64,000 nucleotides of DNA from Bdellovibrionales bacterium (GTDB taxonomy: Bacteria; Bdellovibrionota; Bdellovibrionia; Bdellovibrionales; UBA1609): positions 124,001-188,000 of the forward strand of contig JADJVA010000020.1 in NCBI GenBank assembly GCA_016716765.1. Reading direction: 5' to 3'. Each line of letters starts with the position of its first letter. Position 1 is the first letter of the stretch. Position numbers and translations under genes: made by a program. Below, piece after piece: positions 42,593 through 51,188 of this stretch. The notes beneath the pieces are model-generated. The model searched no databases. It was not told where the DNA came from and was given only the letters and a program-made list of their open reading frames with translations.

Positions 42593-45157
42593 ATGGATAC
42601 GTGTGTTAATGCTGAACAGCAAAAAGGGGTTCTTGTCTTTAAATCACCATTTTCAGGATTTATCATTCCTCTTGAGGAGGTCCCTGATCCCGTATTCGCT
42701 CAAAAAATGGTCGGAGATGGCTTGGCTATTGATCCAACCAGTGAGTTTTTGCTCGCGCCATTTGACGGTGAGGTCGTACAAATTCATCCAGCTCATCATG
42801 CCCTGACCCTTCGACATGGTCCAACAGGTTTAGAAGCCTTGATCCACATTGGGCTAGATACTGTGCAGCTCAAGGGAGAAGGGTTCAAAGTTCATGTAAA
42901 GAAAGGTGATCATGTTAAAGCCGGAGATGTCCTCGTTGATTTTGATGCAGAAGTTATATCCAGAAAGGCCCAAAGTCTCATCTCTCCGTTGATTCTTTTG
43001 CCGGGCGCCCAGACTTGGGATTTTGAAGTTCAATTTGGACCTGTTAAGGCCGGCGCCCCTGGGTTTCTTGTCGTCCATATAGATGAATCTAAAAATAAGC
43101 CAGATCTCATCTCAAATTCACAAAGTTCAAAAACAAAAAGCGAATATTTAACTTCCGAGAAGGTGAGAATTCCGATCAGTGAAGGAATCCACGCCAGACC
43201 TGCATCTTTGATTTTACAGACGGCAAAGCGCTTTGAGGGAGAGATTTCTATCCACTGGGAAAACCGGCAAGCAAACTGTCGTTCCTTGGTGCAAATTTTG
43301 GAGCTTGCCATACCCGGCGAAGCCCTTGTTCAGTTTCATGCCTCAGGTCCTGATGCCAGACAAGCGCTGGAGGAATTGGCACGGGTCACGAGAGAGCTGA
43401 AAGAGGTGCATGCGCCGACTGACATTAAAACTCCACAAACAGGCTCGACTTCTCACCTCGGAGAGGACCAACTCGGAGGTGTTATCGCTGCTCCAGGAAT
43501 GGCTGCTGGACAAGTCGTTGTGGTTCAACATGAAGCTCTCGAACCTCACGAACAGGGCAGAGGAATAGAAGTTGAAACTTCAGCCCTTTATCAATCTATG
43601 AATAAAGTCCGTCGCGATCTCAAAGAGCTTGAGTTCGAAATGAAACAAAGGGCAGGATCCACGCAGGCGGCCATTTTTACGGCCCACCAAGATATCTTGG
43701 ATGATCCACAGATTATTGAATCAATTGAAGAACAAATACATTTAAACCGATCTGCTGCATGGGCGGTGAATCAAGTTATTCAGGCTGAAGCGACCCGACT
43801 TTCCATGTCCAACAATGAACTCATCGCAGCGCGAGCGAATGATCTTCTCGATGTCAATCGCCGATGGGTCGGCCAATTGATGGGTGAGGTCCTTTCCCTC
43901 CCAAAAATTCCACCCAATTCAATTCTGATTGCAGACGATCTCACTCCCTCTGATACGGCTTCGCTCGACCGCAGCTGTGTCTTGGGCTTCTGCACTCGGC
44001 GCGGCGGCACAACTTCGCACGTTGCTATTCTGGCTCGCTCCCTTGATATTCCGGCCCTCGCAGCCATTGATCCAAGGGCTCTTCAACTGACGAACGGAAC
44101 CCCTGTTTTACTCAATGCCAATGATGGATATTTACAACTCAATCCTCCTCAAGAACTCCTCGATCAAGTCAAAAGAGAAACCAAAAATAAACTTCATCGT
44201 CGAAGCGAAGAAGAGGCTCAAGCCAAACTGCCGGCTCTCACTACAGACAATCACAGAATCACTGTTTGGGCCAATTTTGCAAATCATGAAGAGGCCGATC
44301 ACGCAGCAAATTTAGGTGCTGAGGGGGTTGGCCTTATGCGGTCTGAATTCCTCTTTCTCAACCGCGAAAATGCTCCCACCGAAGAAGAGCAATTTCAGAT
44401 TTATACTCACATGACAAAGGAGATGGGACCTGAGCGCCCGGTAACGATTCGCACTTTAGACGTAGGAGGTGATAAACCTCTCACTTATTGCCCCTTGCCC
44501 GACGAAGAAAATCCCTTCCTTGGAGAGCGCGGCATTCGTATGTTGCTAAGAGAACAATCTCTCCTACGAACCCAGGTCAGAGCTGTCTTGAGAGCCTCAA
44601 AGTGGGGCCCCTTGCGTCTTATGATTCCCATGATCACCAACCTCGAAGAAGTTCGAGAATCAAAGAGAATTATTCAAGAGGAGGCCGATGCCCTTCAGGT
44701 TCCAATGATTCCAGTTGGGATTATGATTGAGGTGCCAGCAGCTGTCCTCATCGCCGATCATCTGGCCAAAGAAGTTGACTTTTTTTCAATTGGTACAAAT
44801 GATTTGACTCAGTACGTCTTAGCCATGGACAGAAATCACCAGGCTCTCGCAAAACAAGTAGACGCCCTTCACCCCGCAGTATTAAAGATGATTCACCTGA
44901 CCTCCCTTGCAGCTCATCGCGCCGGAATAGAAGTGGGCGTCTGTGGAGGATTGGCTGGTGATGACTTTGGAATCCCGATTTTGATTGGCTTGGGCATTGA
45001 GGAATTGAGTGTGAGTCTTCCATCCGTACCGGGAGTGAAGGCCCTCATCAGAGGACTTCACCTAGAAAAATGCAAAGACCTTGCTCTGAGAGCCATGGAA
45101 ATGGCTGATCCGTCTGCAGTTCGAAATCTTGTGAAGAGTTGGAATTCGAGCTGCTAA
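42593..45157 (+). CDS. multi-domain PTS protein EIIA-HPr-EI
   Basis: The 854-residue protein joins three phosphotransfer domains. EIIA of the glucose type spans about 1-145 (phospho-histidine His85 in LIHIGLDTV). HPr spans about 188-275 (His200 in GIHARPASL). Enzyme I follows from about 295 (His476 in GGTTSHVAIL, C-terminal PEP-binding barrel with VCGGLAGDDFGIP). Phosphate flows from PEP to EI, HPr, EIIA and then the membrane EIIB. The same order occurs in GlcNAc systems of other Gram-negative bacteria. The following gene encodes the EIICB permease, so the two genes form a full transport system. Confidence 0.95.
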   Translation: MDTCVNAEQQKGVLVFKSPFSGFIIPLEEVPDPVFAQKMVGDGLAIDPTSEFLLAPFDGEVVQIHPAHHALTLRHGPTGLEALIHIGLDTVQLKGEGFKVHVKKGDHVKAGDVLVDFDAEVISRKAQSLISPLILLPGAQTWDFEVQFGPVKAGAPGFLVVHIDESKNKPDLISNSQSSKTKSEYLTSEKVRIPISEGIHARPASLILQTAKRFEGEISIHWENRQANCRSLVQILELAIPGEALVQFHASGPDARQALEELARVTRELKEVHAPTDIKTPQTGSTSHLGEDQLGGVIAAPGMAAGQVVVVQHEALEPHEQGRGIEVETSALYQSMNKVRRDLKELEFEMKQRAGSTQAAIFTAHQDILDDPQIIESIEEQIHLNRSAAWAVNQVIQAEATRLSMSNNELIAARANDLLDVNRRWVGQLMGEVLSLPKIPPNSILIADDLTPSDTASLDRSCVLGFCTRRGGTTSHVAILARSLDIPALAAIDPRALQLTNGTPVLLNANDGYLQLNPPQELLDQVKRETKNKLHRRSEEEAQAKLPALTTDNHRITVWANFANHEEADHAANLGAEGVGLMRSEFLFLNRENAPTEEEQFQIYTHMTKEMGPERPVTIRTLDVGGDKPLTYCPLPDEENPFLGERGIRMLLREQSLLRTQVRAVLRASKWGPLRLMIPMITNLEEVRESKRIIQEEADALQVPMIPVGIMIEVPAAVLIADHLAKEVDFFSIGTNDLTQYVLAMDRNHQALAKQVDALHPAVLKMIHLTSLAAHRAGIEVGVCGGLAGDDFGIPILIGLGIEELSVSLPSVPGVKALIRGLHLEKCKDLALRAMEMADPSAVRNLVKSWNSSC

Positions 45158-45200
45158 TAACAGTTGGCTGATGAGCCTACTGGTTTAAAAAATTTGGTTC

Positions 45201-45293
45201 ATGCAGTGGTTGAGGACAATAGTTCAGCTAATAATAATTATTTTATTTTTAATTTTAAAATTAATTTTAAAATTAAAAGAGAGGGTTAGTCAT
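45201..45293 (+). promoter_or_regulatory. A/T-rich leader with tandem 12-mers before the EIICB gene
   Basis: Two tandem copies of TAATTTTAAAAT (about 45250-45273) lie in a strongly A/T-rich leader. An upstream ATG at 45201 is in frame with EIICB and would add a hydrophobic IIIILFLILKLILKLK, but the real start at 45294 has GAGAGGG at good spacing. The leader may affect transcription or translation start. This is not shown. Confidence 0.35.
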
Positions 45294-47033
45294 ATGATAA
45301 AAGAATTACGGGAACAGGGTTTCTCCCAACTTCAAAAGTTGGGAAAGGCGCTTATGTTGCCAGTGGCAGTACTTCCTGCAGCTGGTTTGTTACTAGGTAT
45401 TGGTGCAGCTCATTTTGACTGGTTGCCGATGATCGTTTCTCAGATCATGGAACAGGCCGGTGGAGCTATCTTTGGTAATCTCCCTCTCATTTTTGCCGTT
45501 GGCGTCGCTCTCGGATATACCGAAAATGATGGTGTTTCGGCTCTTGCTTCAGTGGTGGGCTTTGCCGTGTTGGTCGCAACGATGGGTGTGACTGCCAAAG
45601 CGATTGGAGTTGAAACCAAAATGATCATGGGAGTCCCCTCCATCGATACCGGAGTTTTTGGCGGTATCCTCATTGGATTGATTGCGGGCCTTCTCTTTAA
45701 TCGATATTATCGCATTCAATTGCCTTCCTATTTGGGATTTTTTTCTGGGAAGAGATTTGTTCCGATCGCAACCTCTTTTGCTGCAGTGGCGGTCGGAGTT
45801 CTTCTCGCCTTCATCTGGCCACCGATTGGCTTAGGCATTAAGGCAGCATCGGATTTTGCGGCTAGTGGCAGTCCTGAATTTGCATTTTCGCTCTACGGCT
45901 TTGTTGAGCGTGCTCTCATTCCTTTTGGTCTCCACCATATCTGGAATGTTCCCTTCTTTTTTGAGGTTGGAGAGTACATAAATCCCCAAACAGGTGCCGC
46001 AGTAAAAGGTGAGATTCACCGCTATTTAGCCGGTGATCCAACCGCTGGTAATATGGCAGGGGGCTATCTTTTTAAAATGTTTGGACTTCCTGCTGCGGCC
46101 ATTGCAATTTGGAGAACCGCTCGTCCAGAAAATCGCGTCAAAGTCGGTAGCATCATGCTGAGTGCAGCGCTCACCTCATTTCTGACTGGAATCACCGAGC
46201 CCATTGAATTTACCTTTTTGTTTCTGGCTCCGATTCTCTATTTCATTCACGCGGTCCTTTGCTCCGGTGCCTACTTGCTCATGATCCTACTGGGCATTAA
46301 GCACGGAATGACCTTTTCTCACGGATTCATTGATTACGTTGTTCTCTTTTCAAAATCTACCAATGGCCTATGGATATGGGTGGTTGGCGCAGCTTGGGCT
46401 CTTCTCTACTACTCGATCTTTCACTATGCGATTGTTAAGTTCAACCTGCTCACTCCCGGACGAGAGATTGAAGAAGAAGAAGAAGACGCAGACCTGACCA
46501 GTCAGGTAAGCAGCACAGAGGATAAAATGGCAGAGTCCTTGGTCCTCGCTTTTGGTGGAGCTAAAAATATTTCATCTTTGGACGCTTGTATCACTCGACT
46601 CCGCGTAGGTGTCTCTGAAATCAGCAAAGTTGATCAGGCAGCTCTGAAGAAATTGGGAGCCACGGGAGTCGTGGTCGTTGGCAAAGGTGTTCAGGCCATC
46701 TTCGGAACACGTTCCGAAAATCTGAAAACGGACATGGAACAGTGGCTCAAAGCGAAGAAGCCAAGTAATGGTTCTGTCTCAAGAAACGAGTCCCAAAAAT
46801 TGGAAGCCTGGATTGGTGCCTTAGGTGGCAAGGAGAATATCTCTTCGATTGAATGTGTGGCTGGAAATCGTTTGCGCCTTTCACTCAAGGAAAAATCTTT
46901 TCTGAACGAAGAAGCTTTAGATAAAACTGGCTTGCGTGGCGTCATGAATTTACAAGGTGATTTGCTTCACCTCGTTGTGGGTCAAGATGCTCCTCAAGTT
47001 GCAGACAGAATGAAGGCCATTGTTTTCAACTGA
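45294..47033 (+). CDS. nagE: PTS permease EIICB, GlcNAc/glucose type
   Basis: ATG 45294 follows GAGAGGG. The 579-residue protein has an EIIC part of about ten hydrophobic segments (GKALMLPVAVLPAAGLLLG, ITEPIEFTFLFLAPILYFIHAV), then an EIIB domain with the phospho-cysteine in SLDACITRLRVGV. A second EIIB-like domain follows (ISSIECVAGNRLRLSL). In it the position matching the phospho-cysteine is Ala (AGNRLR), with a cysteine two residues earlier. The substrate is most likely GlcNAc, from overall similarity to NagE, though glucose is possible. It pairs with the EIIA-HPr-EI gene upstream. Confidence 0.9.
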   Translation: MIKELREQGFSQLQKLGKALMLPVAVLPAAGLLLGIGAAHFDWLPMIVSQIMEQAGGAIFGNLPLIFAVGVALGYTENDGVSALASVVGFAVLVATMGVTAKAIGVETKMIMGVPSIDTGVFGGILIGLIAGLLFNRYYRIQLPSYLGFFSGKRFVPIATSFAAVAVGVLLAFIWPPIGLGIKAASDFAASGSPEFAFSLYGFVERALIPFGLHHIWNVPFFFEVGEYINPQTGAAVKGEIHRYLAGDPTAGNMAGGYLFKMFGLPAAAIAIWRTARPENRVKVGSIMLSAALTSFLTGITEPIEFTFLFLAPILYFIHAVLCSGAYLLMILLGIKHGMTFSHGFIDYVVLFSKSTNGLWIWVVGAAWALLYYSIFHYAIVKFNLLTPGREIEEEEEDADLTSQVSSTEDKMAESLVLAFGGAKNISSLDACITRLRVGVSEISKVDQAALKKLGATGVVVVGKGVQAIFGTRSENLKTDMEQWLKAKKPSNGSVSRNESQKLEAWIGALGGKENISSIECVAGNRLRLSLKEKSFLNEEALDKTGLRGVMNLQGDLLHLVVGQDAPQVADRMKAIVFN

Positions 47034-47060
47034 TGAAATCATTTTTAAGGGTGCTTTCTG

Positions 47061-47095
47061 AAGCTCACATGATGATCTCATGTGGGCTTCTTTTA
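47061..47095 (+). terminator. rho-independent terminator after nagE
   Basis: AAGCTCACATGA (47061-47072) pairs with TCATGTGGGCTT (47078-47089), one G-T pair among twelve, with a five-base loop. The T-rich run TTCTTTTACTTTT follows. It is 27 bases after the nagE stop. Confidence 0.8.
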
Positions 47096-48265
47096 CTTTT
47101 GTTTATATCGAACGAGTTCAGGGATGAGGCCTTTTTCGTTTAGCACCAAAGCTAAAGCTATGTCCTCAGAACTAATAATTCCAAAATGAACAGCAAAATC
47201 CCAATAATTCTGCATGGCAAGCTGAATATCCTCTTCTTTTAGAAAAGAAAATTTCATAAATTCTGAAAGAACCTGATCGGTGGTGTGTCCCGGATTAAAA
47301 TAATAATTGATCAAGGTATTTGCCACAGATTCGTGTCTGTCAGTTTCCTGCCTTTCAAGATCATCCGGATTGCTGTTTTCAATTTGAATAGCCTCCAATT
47401 CGCTGTGAACGGCGACTATCCATTTGGACCCGAATAACAATAGTTCTTTAAAATTCAGAAAGTTAGGTTGGCCCATCTGGGATGGGGCCAATTCAGTCAG
47501 CAGGATGAAAGCTCTCTCTTGAGCTGCCTTAAAGCGCCTAACCAAAAAATTATTAACGGCGATTCCATAATCGCGCTCATTTTTTTGAATACCCCGCCCC
47601 ATCGCAAACAGCGCAAGATCGGCCACTAGCGGATTGCGACTCAACTCACGATCAAAGCCCCTTCTTTCAATCTGACTGATCAAAATTTCAACGAGAGCTA
47701 TATAGACTTCTGGATAAGATTGCTTCTTTTGTCCAGTTTTCTCGCCGGAGAGACCGACCAAACGATTATTTCGCTTTCCCGTTACATGCCACAAAGTGTG
47801 TTTCAAGATGAAATAATCCGTGACCTCATTTAGCCACCTGACGGCGTCCATAGAATTTGGATGCTCACGCATGGCGTTTAGAACTTCATTTGCAGCTCTA
47901 TCTGCGGATCCAACAAGATCCTCTGCCAAACTTGAGTCTCCCATTATTTCATCTACCGGGTCCTCCTGGTTCTCGCTTCCGATATGGGTGTATCTCCTCA
48001 AAATCTTGATCTGATGATCGAGATTCAAGACGAGCCCTTCTAAGCGATGCAAAATTGGTGCGGGTAGAACCTCCTGCCTCACCCCTGTGCTTGACTGAGA
48101 AACAAGGATGAGACATGAGTTTGGCCCTTTAACGTCGGGGGTTTCATCACCCCCTCTTGCAGAAAAACAAGAAATGAAAATGGAAACAGCAAAAAACAAA
48201 TAGCTAAATTTTGAAGCCAGAGGCCCAAATACGAATACAGATTCGAAAAAATTAAGTCTTGGCAT
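47093..48265 (-). CDS. exported protein, unknown
   Basis: The 390-residue product has a hydrophobic N-terminal segment (YLFFAVSIFISCFSA), probably a signal peptide and possibly a lipobox at its cysteine. The mature part is helical without cysteines beyond the first region. It contains WLNEVTDYFILKHTLWHV and FDRELSRNPLVADLALFAMG. No family recognised. It overlaps the end of queF by 14 bases on the same strand, so it is probably translated from the same message. Confidence 0.7.
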   Translation of the reverse strand: MPRLNFFESVFVFGPLASKFSYLFFAVSIFISCFSARGGDETPDVKGPNSCLILVSQSSTGVRQEVLPAPILHRLEGLVLNLDHQIKILRRYTHIGSENQEDPVDEIMGDSSLAEDLVGSADRAANEVLNAMREHPNSMDAVRWLNEVTDYFILKHTLWHVTGKRNNRLVGLSGEKTGQKKQSYPEVYIALVEILISQIERRGFDRELSRNPLVADLALFAMGRGIQKNERDYGIAVNNFLVRRFKAAQERAFILLTELAPSQMGQPNFLNFKELLLFGSKWIVAVHSELEAIQIENSNPDDLERQETDRHESVANTLINYYFNPGHTTDQVLSEFMKFSFLKEEDIQLAMQNYWDFAVHFGIISSEDIALALVLNEKGLIPELVRYKQK

Positions 48266-48638
48266 GTTTGGCCGTTACGATTGTTTTGATGTTTCCTCGA
48301 ACATTAAAGTCACCCTTGACTTCAATTTCGAAAGGATCCAGAAGAGCGATGAGATCATCTAAAATCAGGTTCGTCACGTCTTCATGAAAGACCTTCCTGT
48401 TACGAAAGCTATTGATATAAAGTTTGAGAGACTTGAGTTCGACGCAAAATTTATCAGGTACATAGCGAATATGGATTACGGCAAAATCTGGAAATCCGCT
48501 GCGAGGACAAAGACAAGTGAATTCGGGGCAAGTGAAATCGATTTCATAGCGTCTCACGAGAGTCCTATTTTCAAACCTCTCCAAACAAGCTTCTTCAATG
48601 GCCAATTCTCCGTACAACTTCACATCTTTTCCGGTCAT
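48252..48638 (-). CDS. queF: NADPH-dependent 7-cyano-7-deazaguanine reductase
   Basis: QueF reduces preQ0 to preQ1 in the queuosine pathway. The 128-residue, short-type protein has the active-site segment FTCPEFTCLCPRSGFPDF, with catalytic Cys44 and Asp51, and the downstream ELKSLKLYINSFRN and HED residues. The usual Gln in GQPDF is Phe here (GFPDF), a tolerated change in the family as far as known. The ATG has AGGA upstream. It is upstream of the exported protein at 47093-48265. Confidence 0.93.
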   Translation of the reverse strand: MTGKDVKLYGELAIEEACLERFENRTLVRRYEIDFTCPEFTCLCPRSGFPDFAVIHIRYVPDKFCVELKSLKLYINSFRNRKVFHEDVTNLILDDLIALLDPFEIEVKGDFNVRGNIKTIVTAKHAKT

Positions 48639-48799
48639 CCCTTATGTCCTCTCAACCAATGGCGGCATCCTCGCCAAAAGATATCTTTTTCAAACTCACA
48701 CGCATTTTCCAGACATGTGAAAAATATTTTGCCTAAATGGGTATTTAAGTTGCATTCTAAGCAGCTCTTTTCTAGTTTAATTGATGCATGAGGTCAAGC

Positions 48800-49369
48800 A
48801 TGGTCCATAAAAATTTCTTAAATATCCTGGTTCTGTTTTTTCCACTCTTCTTAGGGGGGCTCTCGTGTGCCATTCTGACTGACAGGAGCGGACTTGATCG
48901 AGAGGCCTGTGCGAATTCGGACTGGTGGGAATTAGGCCGTCAGGATGGAACCCAAGGAGAACCGGTCGGCAAGTACGATAAACGCCTTTCTAAATGCAGG
49001 CTGGGGCCTGATAAGAGCCGTGAAAATTTGTATCTAAATGGCCGAAATGCGGGTTTAGCGGAATATTGCCAGCCGAGTAACGGCTATGAAATCGGGCGCA
49101 CAGGCCAATTCTATTTTTACGTTTGCCCTGTCGATACAGAAATCGATTTCGTTTCCCGCTATCGTATTGGTCGAAGGGTCTACCAACTGGAAATTGCAAA
49201 TAAAAACCTCAACAAAAATATTGAATCCCTCCTGGCTCGGATCAGTGAAATGCGGGCCAGTGCCGTTCAGGAAAGAGCCCAACTCCGCGAACAAATAAGA
49301 GCCATGAAAAATTCCAGAGCACAAAATGAAAAATCTCTTGAGGAGCTTCGGTCGTCCATTGGGGGATAA
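48800..49369 (+). CDS. DUF2799-like lipoprotein with coiled-coil tail
   Basis: ATG 48800 is preferred for the signal peptide MVHKNFLNILVLFFPLFLGG and lipobox LSC (Cys23). The middle has the repeated W/G-Y..G pattern of DUF2799 lipoproteins (SDWWELGRQDGTQG, YLNGRNAGLAEYC, GYEIGRTGQFY). The last 60 residues form a coiled coil (NLNKNIESLLARISEMR). These proteins are envelope lipoproteins of unknown function. Confidence 0.8.
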   Translation: MVHKNFLNILVLFFPLFLGGLSCAILTDRSGLDREACANSDWWELGRQDGTQGEPVGKYDKRLSKCRLGPDKSRENLYLNGRNAGLAEYCQPSNGYEIGRTGQFYFYVCPVDTEIDFVSRYRIGRRVYQLEIANKNLNKNIESLLARISEMRASAVQERAQLREQIRAMKNSRAQNEKSLEELRSSIGG

Positions 49370-49392
49370 GTTCTCGAGCTTATTTTGCCCTT

Positions 49393-49414
49393 GCCCTGCC
49401 CTGCCCTGCCCTGC
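49393..49414. repeat. GCCCT tandem repeat
   Basis: Four perfect copies of GCCCT in a row, ending in GC, lie between two gene ends. This is a simple-sequence repeat and could vary in copy number, but it lies outside coding sequence. Confidence 0.8.
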
Positions 49415-49439
49415 TTTGCCCCTTCCTTCAGCTATCTTT

Positions 49440-50216
49440 CTATTTTTCTCGTGTCTTTAACTCTTTGAGTAGGGCCTCGGGATTGTCAAAGCTTCGCAAG
49501 ACATAGTTTGCGGCCAGTATTCGCTGTTCTCTTTCGTCGAGAAACAGCGGCCCGCCTTGAGCCTTTTTTTGAGCATAGTGAACATAAGAAAAAGTTAAAG
49601 CGGCCGCGACTGAAATATTAAAGCTTTGAGAAAAGCCCAACATTGGAAGTACAAATCGGCCGTCCACAAGATCAAGCATTCGCTTGCTGACCCCCTCTTT
49701 TTCGTTTCCGAAAACAACCGCAGAGGCCTGGGTGAAATCTATCTCTTCTATCGATACGCTTGCCTCCAGGTGAGTGGCATAGATCTTATACCCCCGCCCC
49801 TTCAACTTCTGAACGCAAGACTCAACATCTGGAGAAGTCTCCACCTGCAACCATTTGTCAGAACCTTTTGTCACTCGATTAGCTGCCTTAAATTTTGCAT
49901 TGGCAACGTCGATGATCTGAAAACGATAGAATCCAAAAGCCTCGGCAGATCTCATGACGGCACTGATATTGCCGCGGTCATAAATATTCTCAAGAACTGG
50001 AACCAAGCCCTGGGAACGTCTTCGACAGACTTCCAATATTCTCCTTTGGCGCTCGACAGTGAGCCGGGCACCTAAGGCCTCCCAAATTTCAGCAGCAGTG
50101 TATCGCGCCCCCCCAATGAGAAAAGGCTCTTTTTCAAAGAAAGTCCTGCGTACCGAACGAGTGACCACATCTTCAAGTTCATCTTCCTCTGCTAAGCTCA
50201 TTTTTGAGTCCTTCAC
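49440..50216 (-). CDS. trmH: TrmH-type RNA 2'-O-methyltransferase (SpoU family)
   Basis: The 258-residue protein has the three SPOUT motifs: NIYDRGNISAVMRSAEAFGF, VVFGNEKEGVSKRMLDLVDGRF and LPMLGFSQSFNISVAAAL. Length and C-terminus fit tRNA Gm18 methyltransferase TrmH, which uses S-adenosylmethionine to methylate the ribose. Other SpoU enzymes act on rRNA, so the target is not certain. It is divergent from the glycosyltransferase gene. Confidence 0.88.
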   Translation of the reverse strand: MKDSKMSLAEEDELEDVVTRSVRRTFFEKEPFLIGGARYTAAEIWEALGARLTVERQRRILEVCRRRSQGLVPVLENIYDRGNISAVMRSAEAFGFYRFQIIDVANAKFKAANRVTKGSDKWLQVETSPDVESCVQKLKGRGYKIYATHLEASVSIEEIDFTQASAVVFGNEKEGVSKRMLDLVDGRFVLPMLGFSQSFNISVAAALTFSYVHYAQKKAQGGPLFLDEREQRILAANYVLRSFDNPEALLKELKTREK

Positions 50217-50279
50217 ATCGAGACTTCCGCTCTATTCTGTCTTATAGTGTTTAATCATGGCTCGCATTAATACTGAAAA

Positions 50280-51182
50280 ATGAGGGAGAAACCATTGAAA
50301 AATGTGATCAGTGTCATTATTCCAACTTACAATCGCCTTCACACTATCCCCAGAGCCATTGATTCAATTAGAAATCAGTCCTACCCTCATTGGGAACTTA
50401 TTATTGTAGATGACGGCTCCACCGACGGAACTGAGGATTGGATTCATCACCAGCAGAAGGATCTCATTTCGAGCGGAAAAATGCGATACATGCGAATTGA
50501 CCGAGGTGGTGTGAGTCGGGCACGTAATACGGGAATTGAACGATCTCGGGGCGAATGGCTGGCTTTTCTGGATTCTGATGATGAATGGCTTCCCGAAAAG
50601 CTTTCAATGCAAATCAAGCACGCTCAGTTAAATTCTCAAGATTTGATTCTTCACGGTGAGGAGATTTGGTTCCGCCATGGCCGCCGGGTCAATTCTTGTA
50701 AACAACACAAAAAATTTGGCGGCCGTATATTTAGCAACTGTGTGCCTCTGTGTCTGATCTCCCCCTCCACAGTTATGATTCATCGGAGTATTTTCATTGA
50801 GGTGGGGCTCTTTCGTGAAGATTTTCCCGTCTGCGAAGACTACGAGCTGTGGCTCAGAATGACCTCTCAATTTAATGTGAGTTTTCTGGAAAAGCCCCTG
50901 ATTATAAAATACGGAGGACATGGGGATCAACTATCAAGGTCATTCAAAGCAATGGATTACTGGCGAACCAAAGCTCTCTTTCCCTATCTAAGAAGCACAA
51001 ACATCACCGATTCTGAAAAAAGGCAGGTCGCCCATTGCCTTGTTTCCAAAGCTTCCATTCTGCTTAAGGGTTATGAAAAGCACAAGAATTGGAAAAATTA
51101 CGAAGAGGTGCAACATTTTCGGGTCCTTGCTCAGGAATTTCTCGACAGTCCTTTTCTTGATACCCAGTCAGTGCTAGATTAG
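50280..51182 (+). CDS. family 2 glycosyltransferase
   Basis: The 300-residue protein has the GT-A fold pattern: ISVIIPTYNRLHTIPRAIDS, IIVDDGSTDGTEDW and the metal-site DXD in LAFLDSDDEWLPEKL, with GEIW and CEDYELWLRM further on. A TTG at 50295 behind AGGGAG is an equally good start. It transfers a sugar from a nucleotide donor to an acceptor in the cytoplasm, perhaps for surface polysaccharide. The acceptor is not known. The ABC1 gene begins six bases after its stop. Confidence 0.88.
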   Translation: MREKPLKNVISVIIPTYNRLHTIPRAIDSIRNQSYPHWELIIVDDGSTDGTEDWIHHQQKDLISSGKMRYMRIDRGGVSRARNTGIERSRGEWLAFLDSDDEWLPEKLSMQIKHAQLNSQDLILHGEEIWFRHGRRVNSCKQHKKFGGRIFSNCVPLCLISPSTVMIHRSIFIEVGLFREDFPVCEDYELWLRMTSQFNVSFLEKPLIIKYGGHGDQLSRSFKAMDYWRTKALFPYLRSTNITDSEKRQVAHCLVSKASILLKGYEKHKNWKNYEEVQHFRVLAQEFLDSPFLDTQSVLD

Positions 51183-51188
51183 CATCCA

